Shown here piece after piece: positions 1 through 9,014 of a DNA stretch of 64,000 nt (position 1 is the first letter of the stretch; each line of letters starts with the position of its first letter). The DNA is taken from positions 1 through 64,000 of the forward strand of contig NZ_LZGK01000014.1 in NCBI RefSeq assembly GCF_001690705.1, read 5' to 3'. The notes under the pieces were generated by a model. The model was not told the DNA's origin, made no database searches, and saw only the letters and a list, made by a program, of their open reading frames with translations. The stretch comes from Gilliamella sp. wkB178 (GTDB taxonomy: Bacteria; Pseudomonadota; Gammaproteobacteria; Enterobacterales; Orbaceae). The position numbers and the translations under genes are program-made.

Positions 1-600
<600 letters not shown>

Positions 601-720
601 ACAACTCGGAGTTGTTTTGGTGCGCTAAGAAGAAGAAAGCAGTTTGTTCCGGATTGAGTTGGTGTGTTGTAGTTAACAGCTAAATAACACATTGATGAAG
701 AATAGAGAGAAGACAGGATA

Positions 721-839
721 TGTCTGGCGGTAATAGCGCGGTGGTCCCACCTGACCCCATGCCGAACTCAGAAGTGAAACGCCGTAGTGCCGATGGTAGT
801 GTGGGTATTACCCATGTGAGAGTAGGGTGCCGCCAGACT
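721..839 (+). rRNA. rrf: 5S ribosomal RNA
   Basis: This is a full-length 5S rRNA whose ends tgtctggcgg and ccgccagact pair as the terminal stem. The core gtggtcccacctgacccc and the segment gccgaactcagaagtgaaac are nearly identical to E. coli 5S. It follows the 23S gene after a spacer of about 120 bp, in the usual rrn order. No tRNA gene is visible between 5S and the terminator. Confidence 0.97.
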
Positions 840-853
840 AATAAATAAGAGAG

Positions 854-880
854 AGCCCAGCAGTAATGCTGGGCTTTTTT
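854..880 (+). terminator. rrn operon intrinsic terminator
   Basis: A perfect 9-bp stem (agcccagca / tgctgggct) with a 4-base loop is followed by six T residues, 15 bp after the 5S rRNA. It ends the rRNA operon before rluE. Confidence 0.93.
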
Positions 881-918
881 GTTTGTGTGGTTTTTATTTT
901 AAATTATGTAAATAATCA

Positions 919-1476
919 ATGAACTCATTAGTTGCATTTAATAAACCGTTTAATGTTATTAGCCAATTTTCTAGACATGAAAAATATCAGACATTAAAAG
1001 ATTTTATTGAACTACCAAAATTTTATCCTGCTGGGAGATTGGATACCGATAGTGAAGGGCTATTATTATTAACTAATGACGGTAAATTACAGGCTAAAAT
1101 TAGTTCTCCAAAATTTAAATTACCAAAAACTTATTGGGCTCAAGTAGAAGGTTTAATCGATAAACAGGCGTTAGATAGATTGACTCAAGGTGTTCAGCTA
1201 AAAGAATTTCATACCGCTCCAGCACTTGTAAAAATACTTGATGAACCATTTAATTTGTGGTTAAGAAACCCTCCAATTAGGGAACGTAAAACTATTCCCA
1301 CTTCGTGGATCAGCCTTACAATAACTGAAGGAAAAAATCGTCAAGTAAGACGGATGTGTGCCACTGTTGGTTTTCCTTGCTTGCGTTTAATTAGAGTCCA
1401 AATTGGTAGATATAATTTATTTGATCATCATTTGCATCAAGGTGAATGGAAAGTAATCACAATAAATGATCTTTAA
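919..1476 (+). CDS. rluE: 23S rRNA pseudouridine(2457) synthase RluE
   Basis: RluE converts U2457 of 23S rRNA to pseudouridine. The 185-residue protein has the RsuA/RluB/E/F family signature GRLD at 39-42, with Asp42 as the expected catalytic residue. It also has the RluE-typical stretches NPPIRERKTIPTSW and EGKNRQVRRM, which closely match the E. coli protein. It lacks the N-terminal extension of E. coli RluE and begins at the catalytic domain. The start ATG has only a weak ribosome-binding site. The gene follows the rRNA terminator directly, so a modifier of 23S rRNA lies beside an rrn operon, though with its own transcription. Confidence 0.9.
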   Translation: MNSLVAFNKPFNVISQFSRHEKYQTLKDFIELPKFYPAGRLDTDSEGLLLLTNDGKLQAKISSPKFKLPKTYWAQVEGLIDKQALDRLTQGVQLKEFHTAPALVKILDEPFNLWLRNPPIRERKTIPTSWISLTITEGKNRQVRRMCATVGFPCLRLIRVQIGRYNLFDHHLHQGEWKVITINDL

Positions 1477-1580
1477 TTGATATTGTTTAAATAATATTAA
1501 GCAGTTTCACTGAATGCGTTGGGCTTTATACTAAAATAAGATAAAATGATTAATAGATATGATCATCGGATAAGGTATTT

Positions 1581-2519
1581 ATGATTGAACAAAAAAAAGA
1601 AGGATTCTTCACTCGTTTAAAAAAAGGTCTTTTTAAAACCAAGCAAAATATTGGATCTGGTTTTATTAGCTTATTTAGAGGAAAAAAGATTGATGATGCC
1701 TTATTTGAAGAACTTGAAGAACAATTACTAATTGCTGATGTTGGATTTGATACAACCCAAAAAATTATCCAAACGTTGACTCAACAAGCGACAAGAAAAG
1801 AATTAAAAGATGCAGATGCATTGCATGATCTTTTAAAACAAGAAATGAATGCTATTTTAACTGATGTAGATAAACCACTTAATGTAGCAACTCACCAACC
1901 ATTTGTAATATTGATGGTGGGTGTTAATGGTGTTGGTAAAACGACTACAATCGGTAAATTAGCTCGTCAATTTCAACAACAAGGTAAATCAGTAATGCTT
2001 GCTGCTGGGGATACCTTCCGTGCAGCTGCAGTAGAGCAATTACAAGTTTGGGGTGAACGTAATCACATTCCTGTAATAGCACAACATACTAATGCTGATT
2101 CAGCGTCTGTCATATTTGATGCTATACAAGCTGCTAAAGCTAAGAAAATTGATATTTTAATTGCTGATACTGCCGGTCGCTTACAAAATAAAACTCATTT
2201 AATGGATGAGTTAAAAAAAATTGTGCGAGTAATTAAGAAACAAGATGAAACTGCTCCACATGAAATTATGTTAACGATTGATGCCAGTACTGGTCAAAAT
2301 GCTATTAGCCAAACTAAATTATTTGATGAAGCAGTTGGTGTGACAGGATTAGCATTAACTAAATTAGATGGAACTGCAAAAGGTGGAATAATTTTTAGCA
2401 TTGCTGATCAATTTCATATTCCTATTCGCTATATAGGTGTGGGTGAAAAAATAGAAGACTTAAGACCTTTTGTTGCAAGTGATTTTATTGATGCTTTATT
2501 TGATGAAACAGATGAATAG
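1581..2519 (+). CDS. ftsY: Signal recognition particle receptor FtsY, short form
   Basis: FtsY is the membrane-associated GTPase that docks the SRP-ribosome complex at the SecYEG translocon. The GTPase motifs are GVNGVGKTTT at 114-123, DTFRAAA at 144-150, DTAGR at 196-200 and TKLDG at 260-264. The protein has 312 residues, against 497 in E. coli: it has the N and G domains and a short basic N-terminal segment but lacks the long acidic A domain. The start follows aaggtattt. The gene heads the ftsY-ftsE-ftsX cluster, with ftsE 9 bp downstream, as in enterobacteria. Confidence 0.96.
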   Translation: MIEQKKEGFFTRLKKGLFKTKQNIGSGFISLFRGKKIDDALFEELEEQLLIADVGFDTTQKIIQTLTQQATRKELKDADALHDLLKQEMNAILTDVDKPLNVATHQPFVILMVGVNGVGKTTTIGKLARQFQQQGKSVMLAAGDTFRAAAVEQLQVWGERNHIPVIAQHTNADSASVIFDAIQAAKAKKIDILIADTAGRLQNKTHLMDELKKIVRVIKKQDETAPHEIMLTIDASTGQNAISQTKLFDEAVGVTGLALTKLDGTAKGGIIFSIADQFHIPIRYIGVGEKIEDLRPFVASDFIDALFDETDE

Positions 2520-2528
2520 AGAACAAGC

Positions 2529-3182
2529 ATGATTCAATTTCAACGAGTAAGTAAAGTTTATTCTGGTGGTAAACCTGCGTTGCAAAATATAAGTTTTACT
2601 TTATTATCAGGAGAAATGGCATTTTTAACCGGGCACTCAGGTGCAGGGAAGAGCACTCTAATGCGATTAATTTGCGGTTTAGAAAAGGCAAATGATGGTA
2701 AAATCCTGTTAAATGGTATTAATGTTTCGAACCTTAAACGGCAAGAAATGCCATTCTTACGTAGAACAATTGGTATGATTTTTCAAGATCATCAGTTACT
2801 GATGGATCACACTGTCTATGATAATGTAGCAATTCCATTAATAATTTTGGGTAAATCTTCTGAAGAAATTCGGCGAAGGGTTTCCGCTTCGCTCGATAAA
2901 GTAGGATTGATTGATAAAATGAAATTTTTTCCTATACAGCTATCAGGTGGTGAGCAACAACGTGTTGGTATTGCTCGTGCTATTGTTAATCATCCTAGTG
3001 TCTTACTTGCTGATGAACCAACAGGTAATTTAGATGATAAGCTATCAAAAGATATTTTAAAGTTATTCGAAGAATTTAACCAAGCGGGGGTAACAGTATT
3101 AATGGCGACTCATAATATGGGCCTTATTCGTCGTAAACATCATCGGATATTGCATTTAAATCAAGGACGCTTAGAAGAGTAA
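2529..3182 (+). CDS. ftsE: Cell-division ABC transporter ATPase FtsE
   Basis: FtsE is the ATPase of the FtsEX complex, which activates periplasmic amidases during septal peptidoglycan splitting. Its 217 residues carry Walker A GHSGAGKS at 35-42, the ABC signature LSGGEQQR at 138-145 and Walker B VLLADEPTG at 158-166. The length matches the family. It lies 9 bp after ftsY and 5 bp before ftsX, so the three genes are almost certainly co-transcribed. Confidence 0.96.
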   Translation: MIQFQRVSKVYSGGKPALQNISFTLLSGEMAFLTGHSGAGKSTLMRLICGLEKANDGKILLNGINVSNLKRQEMPFLRRTIGMIFQDHQLLMDHTVYDNVAIPLIILGKSSEEIRRRVSASLDKVGLIDKMKFFPIQLSGGEQQRVGIARAIVNHPSVLLADEPTGNLDDKLSKDILKLFEEFNQAGVTVLMATHNMGLIRRKHHRILHLNQGRLEE

Positions 3183-3187
3183 AATTA

Positions 3188-4147
3188 ATGAGAAACTCTA
3201 CTATCAAACCAATTAAATCCAAAATAAACAATAACTTTTTTGCTCTTTGGAAAAGGCAGATAGGTTATGCTTGGCACAATGTATTTAATAACTTTTACCA
3301 ACATATTTTAGCTTCATTATTAACAATTTTTGTTATTGCTATTTCAATTGCTTTGCCAACTATAGGTTATTTACTATGGAAAAATGCTAATGAAGCTGCT
3401 CAGCAATGGTACCCAACACCTAATTTAACCATTTACATAAATAAAACATTAACACCAGAACAGACCACAGATCTCATTACTAAATTTAAAACTTATTCTG
3501 AAGTTGATAAAGTTAATTATCTTTCCCGAGATGAAACTAAAGAAGAGTTTAGAACATGGTCAGGGTTTGGAAATGCTTTAGATTTATTGGATGATAACCC
3601 TTTACCTGCAGTAGCAATTATTATTCCTAAAGATGAAGCCAAACAAACTACTATATTACATCAATTACAAATTGAATTACTTAAACTTGATGGTGTGGAC
3701 GATGTTCGATTAGATGATAGTTGGTTTACTCGCTTAATCGCCCTAACTGATATGGTTAAATCAATAGTTTGGATTATTTCAATATTTATGATAATTGCTG
3801 TATCACTGGTTATTGGTAATAGTATCCGTTTGAATATTTTTGCACGTAGGCAAACTATTGTAGTTATGCAATTGATAGGAGCAACGGAAGGATTTATTTT
3901 ACGTCCGTTTTTATATAATGGTATTTTTATAGGATTGGTTAGCTCCGTTTTAGCATTGATTCTATCGGAAGTATTTATTCTTCAAATAGATGCAATCATA
4001 TTGAATGTTTCAGATGTTTTTGGAACAATATTTACCATTAAAGGGCTTGTATGGGATGAGTGTATATTAATTATCCTATTTTCAATGATTATAGGTTGGC
4101 TTTCAGCTTTAATTACTACTAAGCGATATTTAAATATAACTGGTTAA
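3188..4147 (+). CDS. ftsX: Cell-division permease-like protein FtsX
   Basis: FtsX is the membrane partner of FtsE. The 319-residue protein has a cytoplasmic N-terminus and a first membrane segment at about 40-64. A periplasmic domain of about 120 residues follows, then three C-terminal membrane segments between about 190 and 312. This is the FtsX/MacB-type fold. The conserved stretch VVMQLIGATEGFILRPF precedes the third membrane segment. Its position right after ftsE confirms the assignment. Confidence 0.95.
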   Translation: MRNSTIKPIKSKINNNFFALWKRQIGYAWHNVFNNFYQHILASLLTIFVIAISIALPTIGYLLWKNANEAAQQWYPTPNLTIYINKTLTPEQTTDLITKFKTYSEVDKVNYLSRDETKEEFRTWSGFGNALDLLDDNPLPAVAIIIPKDEAKQTTILHQLQIELLKLDGVDDVRLDDSWFTRLIALTDMVKSIVWIISIFMIIAVSLVIGNSIRLNIFARRQTIVVMQLIGATEGFILRPFLYNGIFIGLVSSVLALILSEVFILQIDAIILNVSDVFGTIFTIKGLVWDECILIILFSMIIGWLSALITTKRYLNITG

Positions 4148-4226
4148 ATATTTGCTTAATTAGTTAAAATAATTAAAATACCGTTATTTCGAAATAGTTC
4201 TATAATAAAGAATTACAAACAAAATT

Positions 4227-4242
4227 TGTGAACTAAATCACA
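4227..4242. promoter_or_regulatory. CRP-type binding site upstream of rpoH
   Basis: The sequence TGTGA-actaaa-TCACA matches the CRP half-site consensus exactly on both arms. It lies about 100 bp upstream of the rpoH start and just downstream of a TATAAT box at 4201-4206. In E. coli one rpoH promoter is also under CRP control. The site is seen; its function is inferred. Confidence 0.7.
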
Positions 4243-4339
4243 TTTTAAAGGTCTAATATAACAGAAAGATCATTTAAGATAGTTTGTAAATTGTTGCAAT
4301 AAATAGATGCAACAAAATTAATTTAAAAGGGGGAATTAA

Positions 4340-5200
4340 ATGAGTACTGAAATGAAAATGCAAGCAGTTGCTTTAATCCCACAAGGAAATATTGAATCGT
4401 ATCTTCGTATGATTAATAGTTACCCAATGTTAACAGCAGAAGAAGAAAAATCATTAGGGGAAAAACTTTATCATAATGATGATGTAGATGCGGCACGTCA
4501 ATTAATATTATCTCATTTGCGATTTGTGGCACATATTGCCCGTGGTTACTCTGGTTATGGCTTGCCACAAGCTGATTTAATCCAAGAAGGTAATATTGGT
4601 TTAATGAAAGCGGTGCGTCGTTTTAATCCTGAAATGGGGGTGCGCTTAGTATCATTTGCCGTACATTGGATAAAAGCGGAAATTCATGAATATGTATTAA
4701 AAAATTGGCGAATAGTTAAAGTCGCAACAACCAAAGCTCAAAGAAAGTTATTTTTTAATCTAAGGAAAAATAAACAGCGCTTAGGTTGGTTTAATAACAA
4801 TGAAGTTGATATGGTAGCTGACGAATTAGGTGTTAGTCGTAAAGATGTATTAGAAATGGAATCACGTATGTCTGCACAAGATATGTCATTTGATATAGAT
4901 AGTGATGATGATGATAATGCCATTGTTGCACCTGCGCTTTATTTAGAAGATAGTAATTCTGATTTTTCTAAATCAATTGAAAATGATAATTGGGAAACAG
5001 ATGCAACAGATAAATTACATGATGCACTATCACAATTAGATGAACGTAGTCAGGATATTATTAAAGCACGTTGGTTAGATTCTGATGATAGCAAATCAAC
5101 ATTACAGGTTTTAGCTGATAAATATAGTGTTTCAGCAGAACGAATCCGTCAGCTAGAAAAAAATGCTATGAAAAAATTGAGAATTGCTATCGAAGCATAA
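4340..5200 (+). CDS. rpoH: RNA polymerase heat-shock sigma factor sigma-32
   Basis: Sigma-32 directs transcription of heat-shock genes. The 286 residues align end to end with E. coli RpoH (284 residues). Region 2 contains [20 protein letters not shown] at 101-120, the RpoH box [10 protein letters not shown] lies at 134-143, and region 4.2 contains [19 protein letters not shown] strong ribosome-binding site, aaggggg, precedes the ATG. The position after ftsX is the usual enterobacterial order. A likely target, dnaK, carries a clear sigma-32 promoter at 59419-59446. Confidence 0.97.
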   Translation: MSTEMKMQAVALIPQGNIESYLRMINSYPMLTAEEEKSLGEKLYHNDDVDAARQLILSHLRFVAHIARGYSGYGLPQADLIQEGNIGLMKAVRRFNPEMGVRLVSFAVHWIKAEIHEYVLKNWRIVKVATTKAQRKLFFNLRKNKQRLGWFNNNEVDMVADELGVSRKDVLEMESRMSAQDMSFDIDSDDDDNAIVAPALYLEDSNSDFSKSIENDNWETDATDKLHDALSQLDERSQDIIKARWLDSDDSKSTLQVLADKYSVSAERIRQLEKNAMKKLRIAIEA

Positions 5201-5225
5201 TTTAGTTAATTTATATCGAATTATA

Positions 5226-5257
5226 AAGCCTTACTTAAAATTAAGTAGGGCTTTTTT
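5226..5257 (+). terminator. rpoH intrinsic terminator
   Basis: A 12-bp stem (aagccttactta / taagtagggctt, one G-T pair) with a four-base loop runs into a T tract, 25 bp after rpoH. Confidence 0.9.
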
Positions 5258-5314
5258 ATTACTATTTGTTGTAGAGTAATATCGCATTAATTCAATATAA
5301 TTAAGTTATTTAAA

Positions 5315-5334
5315 AACGATAATTAATTATCGTT
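5315..5334. promoter_or_regulatory. Perfect 20-bp palindrome, candidate operator 1
   Basis: AACGATAATT followed by its exact reverse complement. It lies about 80 bp upstream of the DUF2975/XRE gene pair. Together with the similar palindrome 21 bp further on (centre to centre), it forms a tandem array two helical turns apart, which suits a dimeric repressor such as the adjacent XRE protein. Confidence 0.55.
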
Positions 5335-5335
5335 A

Positions 5336-5355
5336 AACAATAAATAATTATTGTT
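5336..5355. promoter_or_regulatory. Near-perfect 20-bp palindrome, candidate operator 2
   Basis: The arms AACAATAA and TTATTGTT are perfect; the four central bases are not symmetric. It resembles the preceding palindrome (AAC-A/G-ATAA arms), which argues for one protein binding both. It lies between that palindrome and the gene pair it probably controls. Confidence 0.5.
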
Positions 5356-5412
5356 TTTGTTTTTTCCAATGATAAGCTGTGTTTAGTTTTTATAAAAAGA
5401 GAAGAAATAAAC

Positions 5413-5982
5413 ATGAACACAGATTTAACCCAAAAATATTCTCGATTGAATCTATATTGTAAATTTATGGCATTATTAACAATTATTCCTATTTTAAGTA
5501 CGTTAATTGGAGCGCTATCACCCTTACTATTTTATTTTTTTGATACTACAAATATTGGTTTGGATTCAGGTGGATATTCTTTCTTTATTTCTAATGGAAT
5601 CAGTGAAGTGGATCCTAAAAGTTTATCCTTATGGCAAGCAACGTTGGCTACATTGATAGATACCTTATTAATACTTATTTTAAGTTATGCTTTTTATCAA
5701 CTTAGATTGCTTTTTTTAAACTACAGCCAATCAGAATATTTTTCAGAAAAATCAGCTAGCCATTGTTATACTTTTGGGAAAATGTTAGTTATTTGGTCAA
5801 TATTTGGTATTTTATCTGAACCAGTATTAACTTTGATTTTAACTTTTAATAATGATCCTTCTGAACGTTATATTTCTTTTTCATTTACTAGCGAAGATAT
5901 CATGACATTATTTCCCGCTATTAGTATTATGCTTATTGGTCAAATTTTGAAAAAAGCATGCCAGATTGCAGAAGAAAATTGA
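5413..5982 (+). CDS. DUF2975 family membrane protein
   Basis: This 189-residue protein has four predicted membrane segments (about 18-42, 76-102, 120-142 and 160-180). The layout fits the DUF2975 family, whose function is not known. The next gene, 27 bp downstream, encodes a small XRE regulator. DUF2975 proteins are often paired with such regulators, so the two probably form one operon. The start follows agaagaaataaac. Two palindromes lie upstream. No catalytic motif is visible. Confidence 0.75.
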   Translation: MNTDLTQKYSRLNLYCKFMALLTIIPILSTLIGALSPLLFYFFDTTNIGLDSGGYSFFISNGISEVDPKSLSLWQATLATLIDTLLILILSYAFYQLRLLFLNYSQSEYFSEKSASHCYTFGKMLVIWSIFGILSEPVLTLILTFNNDPSERYISFSFTSEDIMTLFPAISIMLIGQILKKACQIAEEN

Positions 5983-6009
5983 CAATTTATTTAAAAAAAG
6001 GAGTCAAGC

Positions 6010-6225
6010 ATGCCGATTATTATTAATTTAGATGTGATGCTGGCTAAACGTAAAGTTAAATCAAAAGATCTAGCTTTGGCTATTGGTATTACAGAACAAA
6101 ATTTATCCTTACTTAAACAAGGAAAAGTAAAGGGATTTAGACTGGCAACACTGGAGGCGATCTGTGAATATTTAGATTGCCAGCCAGGGGATATATTAGA
6201 GTATATTCCTAATCAAGAACAATAA
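6010..6225 (+). CDS. Small XRE-family transcriptional regulator (YozG-like)
   Basis: This 71-residue protein is essentially one Cro/C1-type helix-turn-helix: LALAIGITEQNLSLLKQG is the recognition region and LEAICEYLDCQPGDILEY the closing helices. A good ribosome-binding site, aaggag, precedes the ATG. It follows the DUF2975 gene. The likely role is autoregulation of the pair through the upstream palindromes; this is inferred from position. Confidence 0.82.
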   Translation: MPIIINLDVMLAKRKVKSKDLALAIGITEQNLSLLKQGKVKGFRLATLEAICEYLDCQPGDILEYIPNQEQ

Positions 6226-6228
6226 CTT

Positions 6229-6921
6229 TTATTTACTTATAGATAACATTGCCGCTTTTTGTGCGTGTAGCAAAGCTGTATCGAAAAAAGGAATTGCACA
6301 GTCTTGCTGTGAGATTAATAAACCGATTTCGGTACAACCTAAAATAACACCTTCAGCACCTTGTTTAACTAATTTCTCAATAATAGTAAGGTAGGTTTGT
6401 TTAGATTCTGGCTTAATTATGCCTCGACAAAGTTCATCATAAATGATGTTATTAATTACATTTCTATCTGGTTCCTCAGGAATTAATACGTCAAGTCCCT
6501 TCTCAACTAGTTTAGCTTTGTAAAAGTCTTGCTCCATAGTATATTTAGTGCCTAATAAAGCAACAGAGTTAATATTTTGATTGAGTAGATGTTTAGCAGT
6601 GACATCAGCAATATGAATAATTGGAATAGTAATTGCGTTTTGAATTTGATTTGCGACTTTATGCATGGTATTTGTACAAATTACAATAAAATCAGCGCCT
6701 GCCAGCTCTAATCTTTTGGCTGCATCAATTAAAATTAATGCACTCTTATCCCATTCGTTATTAGCTTGGCACCTTTCAATCTCTTGAAAATCGACACTAT
6801 ATAAAATACTTTTTGCTGAATGCAAACCACCCAATGATTTAGCGATAACTTGATTAATAACTTGGTAATAAGTAACGGTACTTTCCCAGCTCATACCACC
6901 AATCAAACCGATTGTTTTCAT
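6229..6921 (-). CDS. ygeA: Broad-specificity amino acid racemase YgeA
   Basis: YgeA is a PLP-independent amino acid racemase of the Asp/Glu racemase superfamily. The 230 residues match E. coli YgeA in length and over most of the sequence, for example MKTIGLIGGMSWEST and TKYTMEQDFYKAKL. The active-site regions are CTNTMHK (Thr83, in place of the usual first Cys, as in E. coli YgeA) and GCTEIG with Cys196. It converges with the XRE gene, leaving only 3 bp between stop codons. D-amino acid production for cell-wall or signalling use is the family role. Confidence 0.92.
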   Translation of the reverse strand: MKTIGLIGGMSWESTVTYYQVINQVIAKSLGGLHSAKSILYSVDFQEIERCQANNEWDKSALILIDAAKRLELAGADFIVICTNTMHKVANQIQNAITIPIIHIADVTAKHLLNQNINSVALLGTKYTMEQDFYKAKLVEKGLDVLIPEEPDRNVINNIIYDELCRGIIKPESKQTYLTIIEKLVKQGAEGVILGCTEIGLLISQQDCAIPFFDTALLHAQKAAMLSISK

Positions 6922-7236
6922 ATAATTATTCCCTTAAAACATGTTTCTAAAAATTTATATGTACAATGATAAAACATTTTTATTGATAATAGATTTTAAC
7001 TAAAATTAGTTAATTGCAACAATATAACATATTGACAGTAAATGAATATTTTTTTATAAGTTATTATCTATAAGTTTTAAAATCGTTTTTACTTTGAATC
7101 TTATAAATTTAAGGGTAAGTTTATAACGACTTAAATATGGCTAGATAGGTACTTTTTTTGCAAGATAAGATTTGATTTATAAAAACAAAGGAATGTGTGA
7201 TTGTGAAATATCATATCGAGGAAGAATAAATTAGCG
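6922..7236. other. Divergent intergenic region between ygeA and an exported protein
   Basis: This 315-bp AT-rich region separates two divergent genes. The only clear signal is the promoter at 7032-7060. No second gene, repeat or RNA gene is recognised. Confidence 0.6.
7032..7060 (+). promoter_or_regulatory. Candidate sigma-70 promoter
   Basis: A perfect -35 hexamer TTGACA and a -10 hexamer TATAAG are separated by 17 bp. It points toward the exported protein gene, leaving an untranslated leader of about 170 bp. Confidence 0.6.
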
Positions 7237-8052
7237 ATGAATAAAACTAGTAATTATCTATTTTTTATACCAATTATTTTATTATTATTTTCTTTTTCAT
7301 GTTTCGCTGAAACCAAAGTAATTCATGTGATTGTTGCCTTATGTGACAATAAATATCAAGCCATCGCCCCTGTTCCAAAATTAATTGGTAATGGGCAAGA
7401 TCCTAAAAGTAATCTTTACTGGGGGGCAGCTTATGGTTTTAAAACTTATTTGGCTAAGCAAAAAGAGTGGCAGATCGTTCAGATCAATAAATCAGATAAC
7501 GATAAAATATTAGAAGAAATCATATATAAACACCAACACCAAGATGTATATATAGTTGCACAAGCATACGATGGAAAATATATTGATGATACAGTAGATG
7601 ATTTTTTGGATTATTCTGCAGGGAAAAAACAACAATCATTTACACTTGAAGGAAAACAAATAAATGCTGGCGGAAAAGCTGATCTGGTTATTTATATTGG
7701 ACACGACTCATTAATGGAATGGTCATGGAAAAAATATTTACCTGATAGTTGGCGTTGGCAAACATTATCAAAACAGCAACAAGAGAAACAAAAATCTCGC
7801 TTTGTAGCAGTTTTTGCCTGCAAAAGTCAGCAATATTTTTCTCCGGCATTATCTCACTTAGGTATTACGCCTTTAATTTTGACTACTCACCGTATGGCAC
7901 CCGAAGCTTATAGTATTTATGCCATGATTGATAGTTGGTTGCAAGGTGAATCAAAATCTAGTATTCGGTTGAAAGTGGCTAGTGCATACAGTAAATATCA
8001 GAAATTAAATAAACCTGCTTTACAAATGTTTGTGACTGAATATAGTCAGTAA
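7237..8052 (+). CDS. Exported protein of unknown function
   Basis: The product has 271 residues. A signal peptide (hydrophobic core at about 8-22, likely cleavage after CFA at 24) directs it to the periplasm. The mature part begins with a beta-strand-like segment and an invariant-looking block with VALCDNKYQAIAPVP and LYWGAAYGFKTYL, followed by LVIYIGHDSL and FVAVFACKSQQYF. Two cysteines sit in the conserved-looking blocks. I recall similar unnamed proteins in other bacteria but know no function. A ribosome-binding site gaggaaga lies rather far upstream. It appears to be a single-gene unit. Confidence 0.75.
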   Translation: MNKTSNYLFFIPIILLLFSFSCFAETKVIHVIVALCDNKYQAIAPVPKLIGNGQDPKSNLYWGAAYGFKTYLAKQKEWQIVQINKSDNDKILEEIIYKHQHQDVYIVAQAYDGKYIDDTVDDFLDYSAGKKQQSFTLEGKQINAGGKADLVIYIGHDSLMEWSWKKYLPDSWRWQTLSKQQQEKQKSRFVAVFACKSQQYFSPALSHLGITPLILTTHRMAPEAYSIYAMIDSWLQGESKSSIRLKVASAYSKYQKLNKPALQMFVTEYSQ

Positions 8053-8161
8053 TATATTTTTATCATTTAACCGTATCAATTTGTTACTGTTTTAAAAAAA
8101 GGTGTAAAATTTTTGAGTACCAATTTTATTATCTAACTATGTAAGTAAGGCGGTATTAATT

Positions 8162-8854
8162 ATGACAATACCTAAAATTGTAATTTTAACAGGTGCCGGT
8201 ATTTCTGCAGAATCTGGGTTGTCAACATTCCGCGCCCAAAATGGACTATGGGAAGGGCACAATGTGGATGATGTCGCAACTTATGAAGGCTATAAAAGAG
8301 ATCCTATTGCTGTACATAGATTCTACAATATGTTGCGTAATAAATTGCAAGATTCTAATGTTCGTCCTAATGCTGCTCATTATGCATTAGCAGAGTTAGA
8401 ACGAAAATTAGGCTCTGATAACGTATTGATTGTAACACAGAATGTGGATAACTTGCATGAAAAAGCAGGATCTAAGAATATTATTCACATGCATGGTGAA
8501 TTACTTAAGGTTCGTAATGAACAAACTGGACAAGTTATCGATTGGTATAATGATATAGATTATAACCAAAATAAATTAATTCGGCCGCATATTGTTTGGT
8601 TTGGAGAAATTCCATTACAAATGGATGAAATTTATGATGCACTTTTACACGCAGACTATTTTATTTCAATAGGAACCTCCGGAAATGTCTATCCAGCAGC
8701 AGGATTTGTACAAATAGCTAATCAATCTGGAGCTAAAACTGTGGAGCTTAATTTAGAACCTAGCTTAGGTGAAAATTCATTTCATACCAAAATATATGGT
8801 CCTGCAAGTCAAATAGTTCCGAAATTTTTCAAACAATTAGTAAGTGAAAAATAA
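8162..8854 (+). CDS. cobB: NAD-dependent protein deacylase (CobB-like sirtuin) lacking zinc cysteines
   Basis: Sirtuins remove acyl groups from lysine using NAD. The NAD-binding motif GAGISAESG lies at 11-19, TQNVDNLH at 92-99 and the catalytic His at 111, and PHIVWFGE follows. The 230 residues align well with E. coli CobB, but the zinc-ribbon segment is shortened and the protein has no cysteine at all. The E. coli YNAR segment that binds acidic acyl groups reads YNML here (Tyr55 kept, Arg replaced by Leu58). It may therefore be a zinc-free deacetylase with altered acyl preference. The start follows aaggcggtattaatt. Confidence 0.88.
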   Translation: MTIPKIVILTGAGISAESGLSTFRAQNGLWEGHNVDDVATYEGYKRDPIAVHRFYNMLRNKLQDSNVRPNAAHYALAELERKLGSDNVLIVTQNVDNLHEKAGSKNIIHMHGELLKVRNEQTGQVIDWYNDIDYNQNKLIRPHIVWFGEIPLQMDEIYDALLHADYFISIGTSGNVYPAAGFVQIANQSGAKTVELNLEPSLGENSFHTKIYGPASQIVPKFFKQLVSEK

Positions 8855-8966
8855 CATTATCAATAAAAAGAGATTTCTCTAAATTTTATCCTAAAACTCT
8901 TTTACAATAAGGTGGTTTTACGCACTGTGCTTTAGTTATACTAGGAATCATAAAGGTTGTAAATAT

Positions 8967-9004
8967 ACTCCTTGGCCTTTTCTATTTTACTAGGTACAAG
9001 GAGT
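8967..9004. repeat. Inverted repeat between convergent genes
   Basis: ACTCCTTG and CAAGGAGT form an 8-bp stem around a 22-base loop, just past the end of the minus-strand operon and 112 bp after cobB. There is no T tract, so it is only a possible terminator or RNA-stabilising hairpin. Confidence 0.35.
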
Positions 9005-9014
9005 AGGACAATAT

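Noticed and set aside
5312-5356. Second rpoH terminator
   Set aside because: The palindromes have AT-only stems in large part and no T tract in the right place. A proper terminator already stands at 5226-5257.
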